DNA of 64,000 nucleotides from Roseihalotalea indica (GTDB lineage Bacteria; Bacteroidota; Bacteroidia; Cytophagales; Cyclobacteriaceae). The stretch spans positions 1-64,000 of the forward strand of contig NZ_JAINFL010000017.1 in the NCBI RefSeq assembly GCF_022458895.1, given 5' to 3'. The position numbers were made by a program, and so were the translations under genes. Shown in pieces: positions 55,337 to 64,000 of this stretch; the stretch's first letter is position 1; each line of letters opens with the position of its first letter. A model generated the notes under the pieces. That model was not told the DNA's origin. It searched no databases and saw only the letters and a program-made list of their open reading frames with translations.

Positions 55337-55648
55337 ATGATGAAACGATATACCGATGACACCGAAGTTCAAAAGTTTGTTTTTTTGACTGAACAGGAAT
55401 TCATCATGCACTTTGGACAGCATTATGAGTCTTCTGTTTTAAAGGCCAATGAAACCAAACAATCGGTGATTAAAATTAAAAATGCGAATGGCATTTCTAC
55501 GTCGATCCCTTTGGAACGAGCTAACTTTATGTTGGAAAAATATCATCGGGCGTTAAAGAAAAAAGCGGCTCTGAGTAATAGTGTTGCTCAGGAAGGTACC
55601 GCGCATGTTGCTTCTTCTCCGCCTACCTCAAACAGCACTCCGCTCTAG
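55337..55648 (+). CDS. Hypothetical protein, cytosolic
   Basis: 103 aa, no signal or membrane segment. Residues 1-75 look folded (KFVFLTEQEFIMHFGQHY, VIKIKNANGISTSIPLERANFMLEKY); the last 25 are low-complexity Ser/Ala/Pro/Thr. It follows the small membrane gene by 55 bp and converges on the next gene with a 1-bp gap. No family recognised. Confidence 0.55.
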   Translation: MMKRYTDDTEVQKFVFLTEQEFIMHFGQHYESSVLKANETKQSVIKIKNANGISTSIPLERANFMLEKYHRALKKKAALSNSVAQEGTAHVASSPPTSNSTPL

Positions 55649-55649
55649 T

Positions 55650-56024
55650 TTAGGCGTAGTATCCGGGTTTAGCGGGTTCTCTGCGGTTTATATTTCGCAA
55701 TAGGCTGCCGGTAAGAGCCGCAAAACCGCCTGTAATACCTCCTAATACGCCAGTGAGCGCTACAATTAGTCCCGCTTTGTTAAGTTCAAATAACTCGGCT
55801 ACTTTGGTAGCAAGCAGGCTATTGGTATTAGCATTTATAGCCCAGGCAAATACTAACCAGAGCAACCCTACTCCTAAAAACCCGCTCAAAAAAGCGTTAA
55901 AGCCTTTGGTAGGCAAAAGTAGGTTTATCAGAAAAGCGCAGATCACTACAGACCACCACGGAAAAAAAAGCTCCGCAAAGTAACTCAGCCCGGCAATTAA
56001 TACGATCTTGGCAACAAATTTCAT
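55650..56024 (-). CDS. Hypothetical inner-membrane protein
   Basis: 124 aa with four hydrophobic segments (about 5-20, 23-42, 48-66, 88-114) separated by short loops. It is 10 bp downstream of the penicillin acylase gene on the same strand and so probably in its operon. Function unknown. Confidence 0.65.
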   Translation of the reverse strand: MKFVAKIVLIAGLSYFAELFFPWWSVVICAFLINLLLPTKGFNAFLSGFLGVGLLWLVFAWAINANTNSLLATKVAELFELNKAGLIVALTGVLGGITGGFAALTGSLLRNINRREPAKPGYYA

Positions 56025-56034
56025 CTAAATGCTT

Positions 56035-58470
56035 TTAGTTTGATTTTGTAGGAGTAAGTGTTTGCCGGGCCAACACGGATAAAGGAGCTTCGTCTACACT
56101 GCTATAAAACTTCATCGGATAATAATCGCCTGCCGCCCAGGTTGACACCATATTTGTGTAAAACGGACTTCCGGGATTTCCCGATTGCCCCCCAGGATAC
56201 ACTCCCCATGCCTGAACCTCAGGCCCTAATGAAACAATCATTTTCCAGGAAGCACCATGCCTCCCGCTGTTGGCACTCACAATATTTCGCCCCCCTCCTA
56301 CCTGGATATTCATAACACTGAAGGGGTCTAACTGTAGCATGTGCTGCACGCTGGTCGCTTTATAATCACCCCAACGGTATTCCTGCCCATGTTCTTCTTC
56401 CCACTGCGCCAGTTGCTGCCCCGCCTTCAGAAAAGACTCCTGAAGCAAATCAGACATTGTTTCTCGCGCAGTGGTTAACTGAGAATCAAAGATAGAATCA
56501 TTGGGATATTGCCTCATTAAATAAATCGTAGCAGCATCATTAGGAGGGTCAAGGGCGATGCTGTCAATGGAAAATTCATCCCAGAGCTGATCATAAAAAG
56601 TATTCCACCAAACTTCAAATACGGTGGGGGCTAGCTGGCTAACCGTATTTTGCAGATTCCACTTTCGCAGCAAGTCGTAGCGATCTTTATCAGCTTTCGT
56701 TAGTTGCGATAGGTCCAGGCTGTCCAGCATCTGCCCCAGCACATCAGCGGCTTTCTGATTATAAGTATCATTTTGCAAGTCCATCATGCTTTGGGGAGTT
56801 GCTCGTCTCATTCCGGATAACTCGGAGTTGATGCGGCGATTACGAAAGTGCTCGTAGGAATTATCGTACACATAATACGGGTAAGTGGAATCAACCGGTA
56901 TCTGATTAGCCGAACTGACGAAACCTCTTTCCGGATTTAGCACATGGGCATTTTGCTCCTTCGGAATCATATCTCGCCACTCTTGTTCCGGATGGCTACC
57001 ATCCATCAGAAAACGCCCCTGCTCCTTCCATTTCATCGGAAAAGCCCCTTGTACCCAGAGGGCAATATCATCGGAAGATGAGGCAAAAACAAAATTCTGA
57101 GCGGGACTCACGTAATAATCCAGCGCCGCCACGTATTCCTGATAGTTTTTTGCCCGGTTTAGATGATAAAACGCCATTATTTCCAGAGATGGATCGTGTG
57201 CTATCCACTTCATCGCATAGTTCCGGGGAACTTTTGCGGTACTGTCAGCCGGGAAAGTCTCATCGTACATGACCGGGCCATAGTGCGTATAAATTACAGT
57301 ATCATAATACGTAGTTTCGCCACGGATCTTAATTTCTTCTACCCGACGCTGGGTTTTCAACAACCGATCGCCAAACCGATACTCTTCCTGGCTACCATTG
57401 GAGAATTCAATCTGATACCAGTCTTTCACATCGCGGCGGGCATTGGTTACTCCCCACGCAATGGAATCATTAAAACCGATGACAACCCCCGGAGCACCCG
57501 GTAACGTTGCCCCAAACACATTGACCCCCGGTGCATGTAATTGCACCAGATACCAGATGGACGGGAGGCTCAAGTCCAGATGCGGATCATTGGCTAATAA
57601 AGGATACCCCGAGCGAGTTCGGGAGCCACTGATAGCCCAGTTGTTACTACCGTTGTCAGGATTGGGCTTTTCACTAGATTCAGTATAGAATTCGGAGTTT
57701 GGAAAACTAACCCGTGGAGTATCTACGGTTAATGGTTTAAAATCCCAGGTTTGAGAAGTCGGTATCACCGGATCGCGGTCCGGTAAGAGCATAGGAAAAT
57801 AGTGATCTAAGCGCTCTTTACCTAATAACTTCAGCGCATTGGTATTCTCTAGGTCTTCATCATAGCCCGCTAAGTCATCTGCCATGTATTTGAGCAATAA
57901 CGCTGTTTTAATGGGGGTCCAGGGCTCGGGCTCGTAATTCAGCAGCTTATATTCCACTGGGTAATCGGTGTACTCTAAACTGTTGATGTAAGCGTTGATT
58001 CCATCGCAATAGGCTTGAGTCATCCGAAGAGCCGTTTCATCTCCCTGTATCGCTTGCCAGGCATGTTCAGCGGCAAATTTGAGGCCCTTCCGGCGCTGCC
58101 GCCGATCAAATTCCAGCGCTCGCTCCCCTACAATTTCTGAAACCCGTCCGGCGGCCACATGCGTTACAAACTCCATTTGCCACAAGCGATGAGACGCCTG
58201 AACGTATCCTTGAGCCCAATACAAATCTGTCTCATTTTCCGCAAAGATATGAGGTATAAGGAGGGAGTCGTACAGAACCGTCACCGGTTCACTAACTCCC
58301 GCTGGTAAAGATGGTTCTATCAGCAGCTCTTCTGATTCGGCATTCTGCCAGAATCCGTGGAAGGGGTCAAGGAAATAGCCCAGAGGGGGTATAGATTCAA
58401 TTTTAATGCTCAGCGCGACGGTCAATGCCACCGTAATAATTAGCGATAAAACGAATCCTGCTATTTTCAT
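56035..58470 (-). CDS. Penicillin acylase-family Ntn-hydrolase (S45)
   Basis: 811 aa, full length. A signal anchor covers about residues 4-23. The N-terminal alpha chain has VTVLYDSLLIPHIFAENETDLYWAQGYVQASHRLWQM; the nucleophile Ser275 follows in NGSNNWAISGS, released by self-cleavage, then ANDPHLDLSLPSIWY and GAPGVVIGFNDSIAWGVTNA. The C-terminal part holds VSANSGRHGASWKMIV. The enzyme hydrolyses amide bonds of acylated amino compounds, including beta-lactams, acyl-homoserine lactones or N-acyl peptides; the real substrate is unknown. It acts in the periplasm and may share an operon with the small membrane gene downstream. Confidence 0.93.
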   Translation of the reverse strand: MKIAGFVLSLIITVALTVALSIKIESIPPLGYFLDPFHGFWQNAESEELLIEPSLPAGVSEPVTVLYDSLLIPHIFAENETDLYWAQGYVQASHRLWQMEFVTHVAAGRVSEIVGERALEFDRRQRRKGLKFAAEHAWQAIQGDETALRMTQAYCDGINAYINSLEYTDYPVEYKLLNYEPEPWTPIKTALLLKYMADDLAGYDEDLENTNALKLLGKERLDHYFPMLLPDRDPVIPTSQTWDFKPLTVDTPRVSFPNSEFYTESSEKPNPDNGSNNWAISGSRTRSGYPLLANDPHLDLSLPSIWYLVQLHAPGVNVFGATLPGAPGVVIGFNDSIAWGVTNARRDVKDWYQIEFSNGSQEEYRFGDRLLKTQRRVEEIKIRGETTYYDTVIYTHYGPVMYDETFPADSTAKVPRNYAMKWIAHDPSLEIMAFYHLNRAKNYQEYVAALDYYVSPAQNFVFASSSDDIALWVQGAFPMKWKEQGRFLMDGSHPEQEWRDMIPKEQNAHVLNPERGFVSSANQIPVDSTYPYYVYDNSYEHFRNRRINSELSGMRRATPQSMMDLQNDTYNQKAADVLGQMLDSLDLSQLTKADKDRYDLLRKWNLQNTVSQLAPTVFEVWWNTFYDQLWDEFSIDSIALDPPNDAATIYLMRQYPNDSIFDSQLTTARETMSDLLQESFLKAGQQLAQWEEEHGQEYRWGDYKATSVQHMLQLDPFSVMNIQVGGGRNIVSANSGRHGASWKMIVSLGPEVQAWGVYPGGQSGNPGSPFYTNMVSTWAAGDYYPMKFYSSVDEAPLSVLARQTLTPTKSN

Positions 58471-58642
58471 AAAAGCACCTGTCCTGAGTAAGAGAATTGG
58501 TTTGGTGCTTCCCTTCGGACAGAAAATAATTAGTAATGAACAAATCCGCTTAGCGGAACTTAATCACCCGAAATTAGAAAAGTTATACTAGATTAAAAAT
58601 AACCAACCTAAAATCGCTGATGGTATTTTATAGGGTAGATTC

Positions 58643-60217
58643 CTAATGTACGTCTGCCATCCATCGGTTAAGCAATGGAGATAACAAAACGACCACTACA
58701 GCCCCCCCAAAAGCAACATAGGCGATAGACTCAAACCCGGCAGTATAAATCTGTAATGATTCGGCCGGCGGAACAGCCTCTCCCGACTCTAAATTGTCAA
58801 TAGCTAATTTTTGGCCTACAAACCCAACAATCTGGAACGCATAAGCCGAAGATAAAAACCACACCCCCATCATAAAGGCAACAATGGTTTGGGGTGACAG
58901 ATCCGTGATCTTTGACAGACCTACCGGATATGTAAATAGCTCACCCAGGGAGAGACAAAGATACATTAGCACCAGAAAAATAAATGGTACCATACCTTGA
59001 GCATCGGCAGAACCCTGGCTGAGAAATAAGATATAATAACCAACACCCAATAATGCCAACCCCATAGCAAACTTATAAGGCGTACGCGGATTGATCTTCT
59101 TTTTAGATAACCAAACCCACATGGTTGAAACCGGGATAGCCAGCAGAATAATAAAAAGAGGATTTAGTGCATTAGTAGCAGCTGCATTATCGAACAGCCA
59201 TACATTCAGATTAACATTTCTTTCGGAAAAGAGCGTGATAATATTGCCTGAAAGCTCATGAAACCCCCAGAACAACGTCATAAAAACGGTCAGAAACATT
59301 GCTACGGCCAGTTGTTTCCGAGCTTTAAGATTGATGCGCGACATAACCCACCCAATATAACCCAGAATAAAGATGCTGAGCCCATAAAACAGAACATTCA
59401 CGATAGTCACGTTACCCAGAAAGCTGCTTCCACCGGCAATAAACTGGTAAGAAGATAACAGCAAGGCGATAACAGGAACGGCAACCAGTGACATCACCCA
59501 AACCTGCTTTTCTGAGTTTAAGCCAAACCGCTTTTGCTCCAGCTTTAAGGGATCGGGGGGTAGTCCGTGATCCAGAAAAACTCCTTTCTTAATACCCCGA
59601 TGAAACACAATAACCCCGGCAACCATACCGAACCCGGCTAATGCAAAGCCATAGTGCCAGCCATAATTAGCCCCTAACCAGCCGCATAAGATCGGTGAGA
59701 GGAAGGCACCAATGTTAATACCCATATGGAAGATGGTGAACCCAGAATCTTTGCGGGTATCCCCCTGCGGATAAAGTGCGCCGACAAAGGTGGAAATATT
59801 GGGTTTAAAAAATCCGTTCCCGACAATGATAAAGGCCAGAGCCAGAAAAAAAGCAATATTATTTTCAATGGCCAGCACAAAGTGCCCGATCGCCATAAAA
59901 ATACCACCGAGGATAATAGACTTCCGATAACCCAACAACTGATCGGCAATTCGACCGCCAATCAGTGGTGAAGCATACACTAAGGAACCGTACGAAGAAT
60001 ACACGATGGCCGAAACCGTATCGCGATTGGCTAAGGCTTCGAAAACCTGTTGTACCATGTACAAAGTCAGCAAAGCGCGCATACCATAAAAACTGAACCG
60101 CTCCCACAACTCGGCGAAGAAGAGGTAAAACAGCCCTTTCGGGTGACCAAACATTTGGGGCGGGGTTTCCTGCTCTGAAGTATTTATATAATTAGCTGAA
60201 GAAGAAGTTTCTGACAT
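58643..60217 (-). CDS. Proton-dependent oligopeptide transporter (POT/PTR family)
   Basis: 524 aa from the ATG at 60217, chosen because a TATTTTTG -7 box at 60247-60254 lies upstream of it and downstream of the longer-frame ATG at 60271. About 12-14 membrane helices. The POT signatures are present: FAELWERFSFYGMRALLTLYMV (E-x-x-ERF-x-x-YG) and a second motif GNGFFKPNISTFVGALYPQGD. It imports di- and tripeptides with protons. It stands 172 bp upstream of penicillin acylase on the same strand, which suggests linked use of released peptides. Confidence 0.94.
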   Translation of the reverse strand: MSETSSSANYINTSEQETPPQMFGHPKGLFYLFFAELWERFSFYGMRALLTLYMVQQVFEALANRDTVSAIVYSSYGSLVYASPLIGGRIADQLLGYRKSIILGGIFMAIGHFVLAIENNIAFFLALAFIIVGNGFFKPNISTFVGALYPQGDTRKDSGFTIFHMGINIGAFLSPILCGWLGANYGWHYGFALAGFGMVAGVIVFHRGIKKGVFLDHGLPPDPLKLEQKRFGLNSEKQVWVMSLVAVPVIALLLSSYQFIAGGSSFLGNVTIVNVLFYGLSIFILGYIGWVMSRINLKARKQLAVAMFLTVFMTLFWGFHELSGNIITLFSERNVNLNVWLFDNAAATNALNPLFIILLAIPVSTMWVWLSKKKINPRTPYKFAMGLALLGVGYYILFLSQGSADAQGMVPFIFLVLMYLCLSLGELFTYPVGLSKITDLSPQTIVAFMMGVWFLSSAYAFQIVGFVGQKLAIDNLESGEAVPPAESLQIYTAGFESIAYVAFGGAVVVVLLSPLLNRWMADVH

Positions 60218-60246
60218 GTAGATACCGTTTCGTTTGCTGAAATGTA

Positions 60247-60282
60247 CAAAAATAAAGGAACTAGCCAGCAATGTGCCCCAAA
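60247..60282 (-). promoter_or_regulatory. Candidate promoter of the POT transporter gene
   Basis: On the minus strand an exact -7 box TATTTTTG (60247-60254) is preceded by TTTG (60279-60282) after a 24-bp spacer. The -7 box is 29 bp upstream of the ATG at 60217. Confidence 0.5.
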
Positions 60283-60503
60283 AGTTAAAAATTTAAGCAA
60301 GCAGTCTACTGAACGACCTCTTATTTACATTCGTTCGCTCAAAATCACAATTAGGGATCATTGATGAAGTAGCCTTATGTAAAGATGATATTCGATATTA
60401 TCAATAACTTTTTAGATGCCGGGGTAATTAAACTATTTTTTAATTGAATTCTTCTGGGGTATTCACTCACTTACTGTCATTCATTTAATCACATCTACAA
60501 CCA

Positions 60504-63500
60504 ATGAGAACAATTTTTACTTTTATCGCCGTCGGGTGGTTTCTGATCAGCAGCAGTGCCTGGGCTCAGGAAACTTCGGTACAAGGTACCATTACCGATG
60601 AAAGCGGCTCCCCTCTGCCGGGAGTCAACGTCATTATCCAGGGTACGAACGTGGGTACCACCTCTACAATTGAAGGCACTTATCGAATCACGGTGCCTGA
60701 AGGTTCTGATGTGCTGATTTACAGCTACATCGGCTACAATTCAGTGACCGAAGAAATTGGCAACCGCAGCCGGATTGATGTTACCATGTCGGAGGATATA
60801 GCCCAACTGGGCGAAGTTGTGGTAAGTGCATTGGGCTTCAAACAGGACAAAGATCAACTGGGTTCTACTTCTTCGGTGGTTGATGCCGAAAGTGTTACCC
60901 GGTCGGGAGAAAGCGGGTTAATTAATGGGTTATCGGGAAAAGCGGCCAGTGTGCGGATTGCCCGGTCCAATGGTGACCCGGGAGCTGGCTCTACGATTCA
61001 GATACGGGGTCCGAATACCATCACCGGTTCCAGTGATCCTCTGATCATCGTAGACGGTGTTCCGATCAGCAACTCTACGGTATATGGTGGGGGAAACGGC
61101 GGAAATGAGTCTGCCGGGGTTTCTCAGCAATCGCGGCTCAATGACCTAAACCCTAATGATATTGAGTCTATTCAGGTGCTCAAAGGCGCATCAGCTGCTT
61201 CGCTTTGGGGATCACGCGCAGCGAATGGCGTTATTGTCATTACAACGAAACAAGGAAGCGCCGGTAAACCCAAAATCACGTATAGCACTTCCTATTCTAT
61301 TGACCAGATCAATACTAGACACCCATTACAAAATACTTACGGGCAGGGAAGTAACGGTGAATACAGTCCCACCGACCGAAGTTCCTGGGGAGATAAAATA
61401 GCCGATCGTCCGGGTGGTGCCGATGAAGTTGATCAGTCCGGAGAATATTTCGCAGCCCGGGATGGTACAGTGTATCATCCGATAATCAACAAAAACTCTC
61501 GCGAAACATATGTGGATAGCAATTTTGATGAGGTATTCCAAAACGGATACTTTTTTCAGAATGACTTATCCATTAGTGGCGGCACCGAAAAGTCTACCTT
61601 CTTTTTTAGTCTGGGCCGATTAGATCAGGACGGAATCATCCGTAACAGCTATTATGATCGCACCAATATCCGGCTGAACAACCAGACCTATTTCTCAGAC
61701 TGGCTAAACATGTCGGCTCGAGCTTCATACACCAGCAGCAATGCCAACCGGATTCAACAGAACTCAAATGTAGCGGGGCTCTACCTGGGGCTGTTGCGTA
61801 ACGCACCTGATTTTGATGTATCTGATTATATCGGTACGTATTATGATGAGAACGGAACGGCCAGTTTCAATCGCCACCGTTCTTACCGACGTCCTTTGGG
61901 ATCAAACTCAAACCCTACCTATAACAACCCGCTTTGGACCGCTCTGGAGCAACAATCAACGACGCATGTTGACCGGTTTATCGTTAATTCTGATCTGAAC
62001 ATTGAGCCGAACGATTGGCTTACTTTTACCCTGCGAGGTGGGGTAGACACATATACTGATCGGCGAGTTTACCTCTTCCCCATCGGTACTGCTGGCTCGG
62101 ACCGAGTGAATGGTTTGTTCAATGAAGATGTGATCACGGAAAGTGAATTTAACTTCGATGCCATCACCCGAGGTACGTTTGACCTGACTTCTGGCATAGA
62201 TTTAACGGCCACGGTAGGCTGGAATTACAATGATCGCCAGAGGCGAGCGAACTTTGCTCAGCTATCAAACTTTCAGGCGGATGTTAAACTGCCAACCACT
62301 GACCTTAACTCGTCTAACGAAGTTTCCAGCATCGAAAACCAAAAGCGGTTTATCCGGTCCAATCGTCTTTACACCGTACTCAATTTTGGTTTCTTCGACC
62401 AAGTTTTCTTTAATGCTTCCGGTACGCTGGAAGCCGCCTCGAGTGTGAAAGGGGAATTCTTTTACCCTTCGTTCGACGTAGCCTGGCAGTTTACCGAACT
62501 GGATGGACTTCAGAATAACGAAATTCTTTCATTCGGAAAACTACGTGCTTCCTGGGGACAGGTGGGCGTGCAACCCCTACCCCATCGCTTCCAGACTCTG
62601 GCTGAAGGTGGATTTACCTACAGCACCTACGACGATGGACTTTCCATATCCCAGTTTGGGGGTGGCTTCCGCGTAGATGATGATAAGGGTAATAATGGCC
62701 TGACGCCGGAGATCAAAACCGAATGGGAGCTGGGTACCGACCTGCGCTTTTTTGGAAGCCGGTTAGGGCTGGCAATGACCTATTACCAGAACCGGATTGA
62801 AGACCTTCTTTTTCAGGTGGCTACCACACCTAGTTCAGGATTCTTAAGTGAATATACAAACGCGGGCTCTATGGAAAACCGAGGTTTTGAGGCTGAACTG
62901 GATTATGATGTGGTGCAAACCGATGATTTTAATCTTAATGTTTACGCCAACTTCAACAATAATGAAAATGAAGTAACCAGCCTGCAAGGTACCGAATCTG
63001 TTGACCTTACGACCCAGTCAATCAGTTCTCGAGCAGTAGAGAGTTACCCGCTGGGAGTGCTATGGGGCACCCGTGCACTGCGCGACGATAATGGCAACTT
63101 TATATTAGATGATAACGGATTTCCCTCCATCGCTCCCACGCAGGGTGTTATTGGTGATCCGAACCCTGATTGGCGGGGTGGTTTAGGGTTTCGGGCTTCA
63201 TACAAAGGTGTAAGGCTGAATGTACTGTTTGAGCACTCGCAAGGGGGTGATTTTGCCGAACGAACTCGTTTTATTCTTCAGAATTTCGGGACCCACGCTG
63301 ATGTAGGTAACGAGATCACTTTGACCCAGGATTTAGTCAATGTTGCCGGAGATGTAATTCCAGCAGGAACAAGTGTGCGGGCCAATATTCGCGACTACGG
63401 CGCTGGCCCGGTATTGCTGGATGAAGCCTGGTATACCGGCCGTGGTGCGGGCTTTGGAGACGGAGTAATGAATGAATTTGCCGTAAGCGATGCTACCTGG

Positions 63501-63737
63501 ACCCGCCTTCGGGAAGTATCTCTAGGTTATACGCTAACCAGTAACTGGCTGCAAAATACGGTAAAATTAAGCTCGGTAGAGTTTGCGGTCACCGGCCGAA
63601 ACTTGGTTTTATGGACTGACATTCTGGGTATTGACCCTGAGGTAAACCAGTTTGGGGTAAGTAATGGCTTTGGTATTGATTACTTCACCAACCCCAGTAC
63701 CCGCTCGGTTCTGTTTTCTATCAACATCACCTATTAA
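60504..63737 (+). CDS. SusC/RagA-family TonB-linked outer-membrane transporter
   Basis: 1077 aa. Signal peptide to about residue 22 (SSSAWAQ), carboxypeptidase-regulatory-like domain about 25-105 (VQGTITDESGSPLPGVNVIIQG), plug about 110-235 with LGEVVVSALGF and NPNDIESIQVLKGASAASLWG, then the barrel to the C-terminal SVLFSINITY. Substrate unknown. It is followed 11 bp later by a SusD-like gene cut by the window end, so the pair is one operon. It differs from the first SusC here and is not a recent duplicate by eye. Confidence 0.95.
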   Translation: MRTIFTFIAVGWFLISSSAWAQETSVQGTITDESGSPLPGVNVIIQGTNVGTTSTIEGTYRITVPEGSDVLIYSYIGYNSVTEEIGNRSRIDVTMSEDIAQLGEVVVSALGFKQDKDQLGSTSSVVDAESVTRSGESGLINGLSGKAASVRIARSNGDPGAGSTIQIRGPNTITGSSDPLIIVDGVPISNSTVYGGGNGGNESAGVSQQSRLNDLNPNDIESIQVLKGASAASLWGSRAANGVIVITTKQGSAGKPKITYSTSYSIDQINTRHPLQNTYGQGSNGEYSPTDRSSWGDKIADRPGGADEVDQSGEYFAARDGTVYHPIINKNSRETYVDSNFDEVFQNGYFFQNDLSISGGTEKSTFFFSLGRLDQDGIIRNSYYDRTNIRLNNQTYFSDWLNMSARASYTSSNANRIQQNSNVAGLYLGLLRNAPDFDVSDYIGTYYDENGTASFNRHRSYRRPLGSNSNPTYNNPLWTALEQQSTTHVDRFIVNSDLNIEPNDWLTFTLRGGVDTYTDRRVYLFPIGTAGSDRVNGLFNEDVITESEFNFDAITRGTFDLTSGIDLTATVGWNYNDRQRRANFAQLSNFQADVKLPTTDLNSSNEVSSIENQKRFIRSNRLYTVLNFGFFDQVFFNASGTLEAASSVKGEFFYPSFDVAWQFTELDGLQNNEILSFGKLRASWGQVGVQPLPHRFQTLAEGGFTYSTYDDGLSISQFGGGFRVDDDKGNNGLTPEIKTEWELGTDLRFFGSRLGLAMTYYQNRIEDLLFQVATTPSSGFLSEYTNAGSMENRGFEAELDYDVVQTDDFNLNVYANFNNNENEVTSLQGTESVDLTTQSISSRAVESYPLGVLWGTRALRDDNGNFILDDNGFPSIAPTQGVIGDPNPDWRGGLGFRASYKGVRLNVLFEHSQGGDFAERTRFILQNFGTHADVGNEITLTQDLVNVAGDVIPAGTSVRANIRDYGAGPVLLDEAWYTGRGAGFGDGVMNEFAVSDATWTRLREVSLGYTLTSNWLQNTVKLSSVEFAVTGRNLVLWTDILGIDPEVNQFGVSNGFGIDYFTNPSTRSVLFSINITY

Positions 63738-63748
63738 GAAGCACACTG

Positions 63749-64000
63749 ATGAAAAAGTTATTATACATTGTAATCACTGGATTCACGATGGGCCTGTTTG
63801 CCTGCGAAGATCTGGTAGATGATATCAACGATAACCCGAACAAGATTACCATCGATAATATTGATCCCCGTCTTTTCCTGAAAGGAGCCATGCTCGCTGA
63901 TATACAGGTGCAACGCGGACACCTAAATCGAATAGCAAACATGTGGAGCGGACAGCTTATTGGTTTTCAATCGCTCTATAAAACACTTTACGAATACAAT
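63749..64000 (+). CDS. SusD/RagB-like lipoprotein, 3' end outside window
   Basis: 84 codons are visible from the ATG at 63749. The lipoprotein signal ends in GLFAC (Cys 19), followed by EDLVDDINDNPNKIT, the opening seen in SusD-like proteins of the SusD-like_2 group (PF12771 type). It starts 11 bp after susC, and the pair would bind and import one substrate. The rest lies beyond the window. Confidence 0.85.
   Translation, partial: MKKLLYIVITGFTMGLFACEDLVDDINDNPNKITIDNIDPRLFLKGAMLADIQVQRGHLNRIANMWSGQLIGFQSLYKTLYEYN

Overview
The window reads as chromosomal DNA of a Bacteroidota bacterium, most likely of the Cytophagales type. The evidence is: two SusC/SusD outer-membrane nutrient-uptake pairs, a type IX secretion C-terminal sorting domain on a DUF1501 protein, a bacillithiol-pathway deacetylase (BshB1), Asp-box and penicillin-acylase families common in this phylum, and several TAnnTTTG-type promoter boxes 20-45 nt upstream of start codons. 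No rRNA, tRNA, CRISPR array, insertion sequence or phage gene was recognised. The species cannot be fixed from the sequence.

Layout. 1-5605: surface-glycan locus with a methyltransferase (cut by the window edge), a GT2 glycosyltransferase fused to a degenerate CMP-sialate-synthetase-like domain, a PseB/CapD-type dehydratase, a flippase and a convergent sugar aminotransferase. 5838-12628: housekeeping and envelope genes (pfkA, LemA-like, AI-2E-family permease, a propeller-like protein, a coiled-coil lipoprotein, serine dehydratase, UPF0173 hydrolase). 13027-18050: a large secreted Asp-box protein, tatA, bshB1 and a small secreted FN3-like protein. 18051-19289: a 1.2-kb gene-free stretch. 19290-24349: first SusC/SusD pair, then a small membrane protein, gamma-glutamyltransferase, an AraC regulator, an acyl-CoA dehydrogenase and an SDR.

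29797-32617: an McrBC restriction system whose McrB has no N-terminal domain and carries a large insert inside the AAA core. 32629-36711: a UPF0316 protein, a 1.4-kb AT-rich gap holding a 53-codon ORF followed by a strong terminator, then an outer-membrane barrel gene coupled to a lipoprotein gene. 36722-41596: an AstE-like/RimB-like pair and a DUF1501/DUF1800 pair. 41756-46200: rarA, a DUF2062 gene and an AT-rich methyltransferase/polytopic-membrane-protein pair. 46213-49811: DUF2157 protein, membrane pyrophosphatase, 47-aa membrane protein.

49882-54329: two minus-strand groups: a LigD-associated-type exonuclease with a flavin reductase and two unknown genes, and a pterin group (PTPS-like, folE, a Tyr-less SDR). 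54593-64000: a SiaC-like phosphoprotein, three small unknown genes, penicillin acylase, a POT peptide transporter and a second SusC/SusD pair cut by the window end.

Functionally the window combines envelope glycan synthesis, polymer or peptide uptake (two SusCD systems near ggt, penicillin acylase and a POT transporter) and one restriction system. The least explained parts are the fused glycosyltransferase/degenerate cytidylyltransferase, the small ORF plus terminator in the AT-rich gap at 33250-34660, and the pterin operon ending in an SDR without the catalytic tyrosine.
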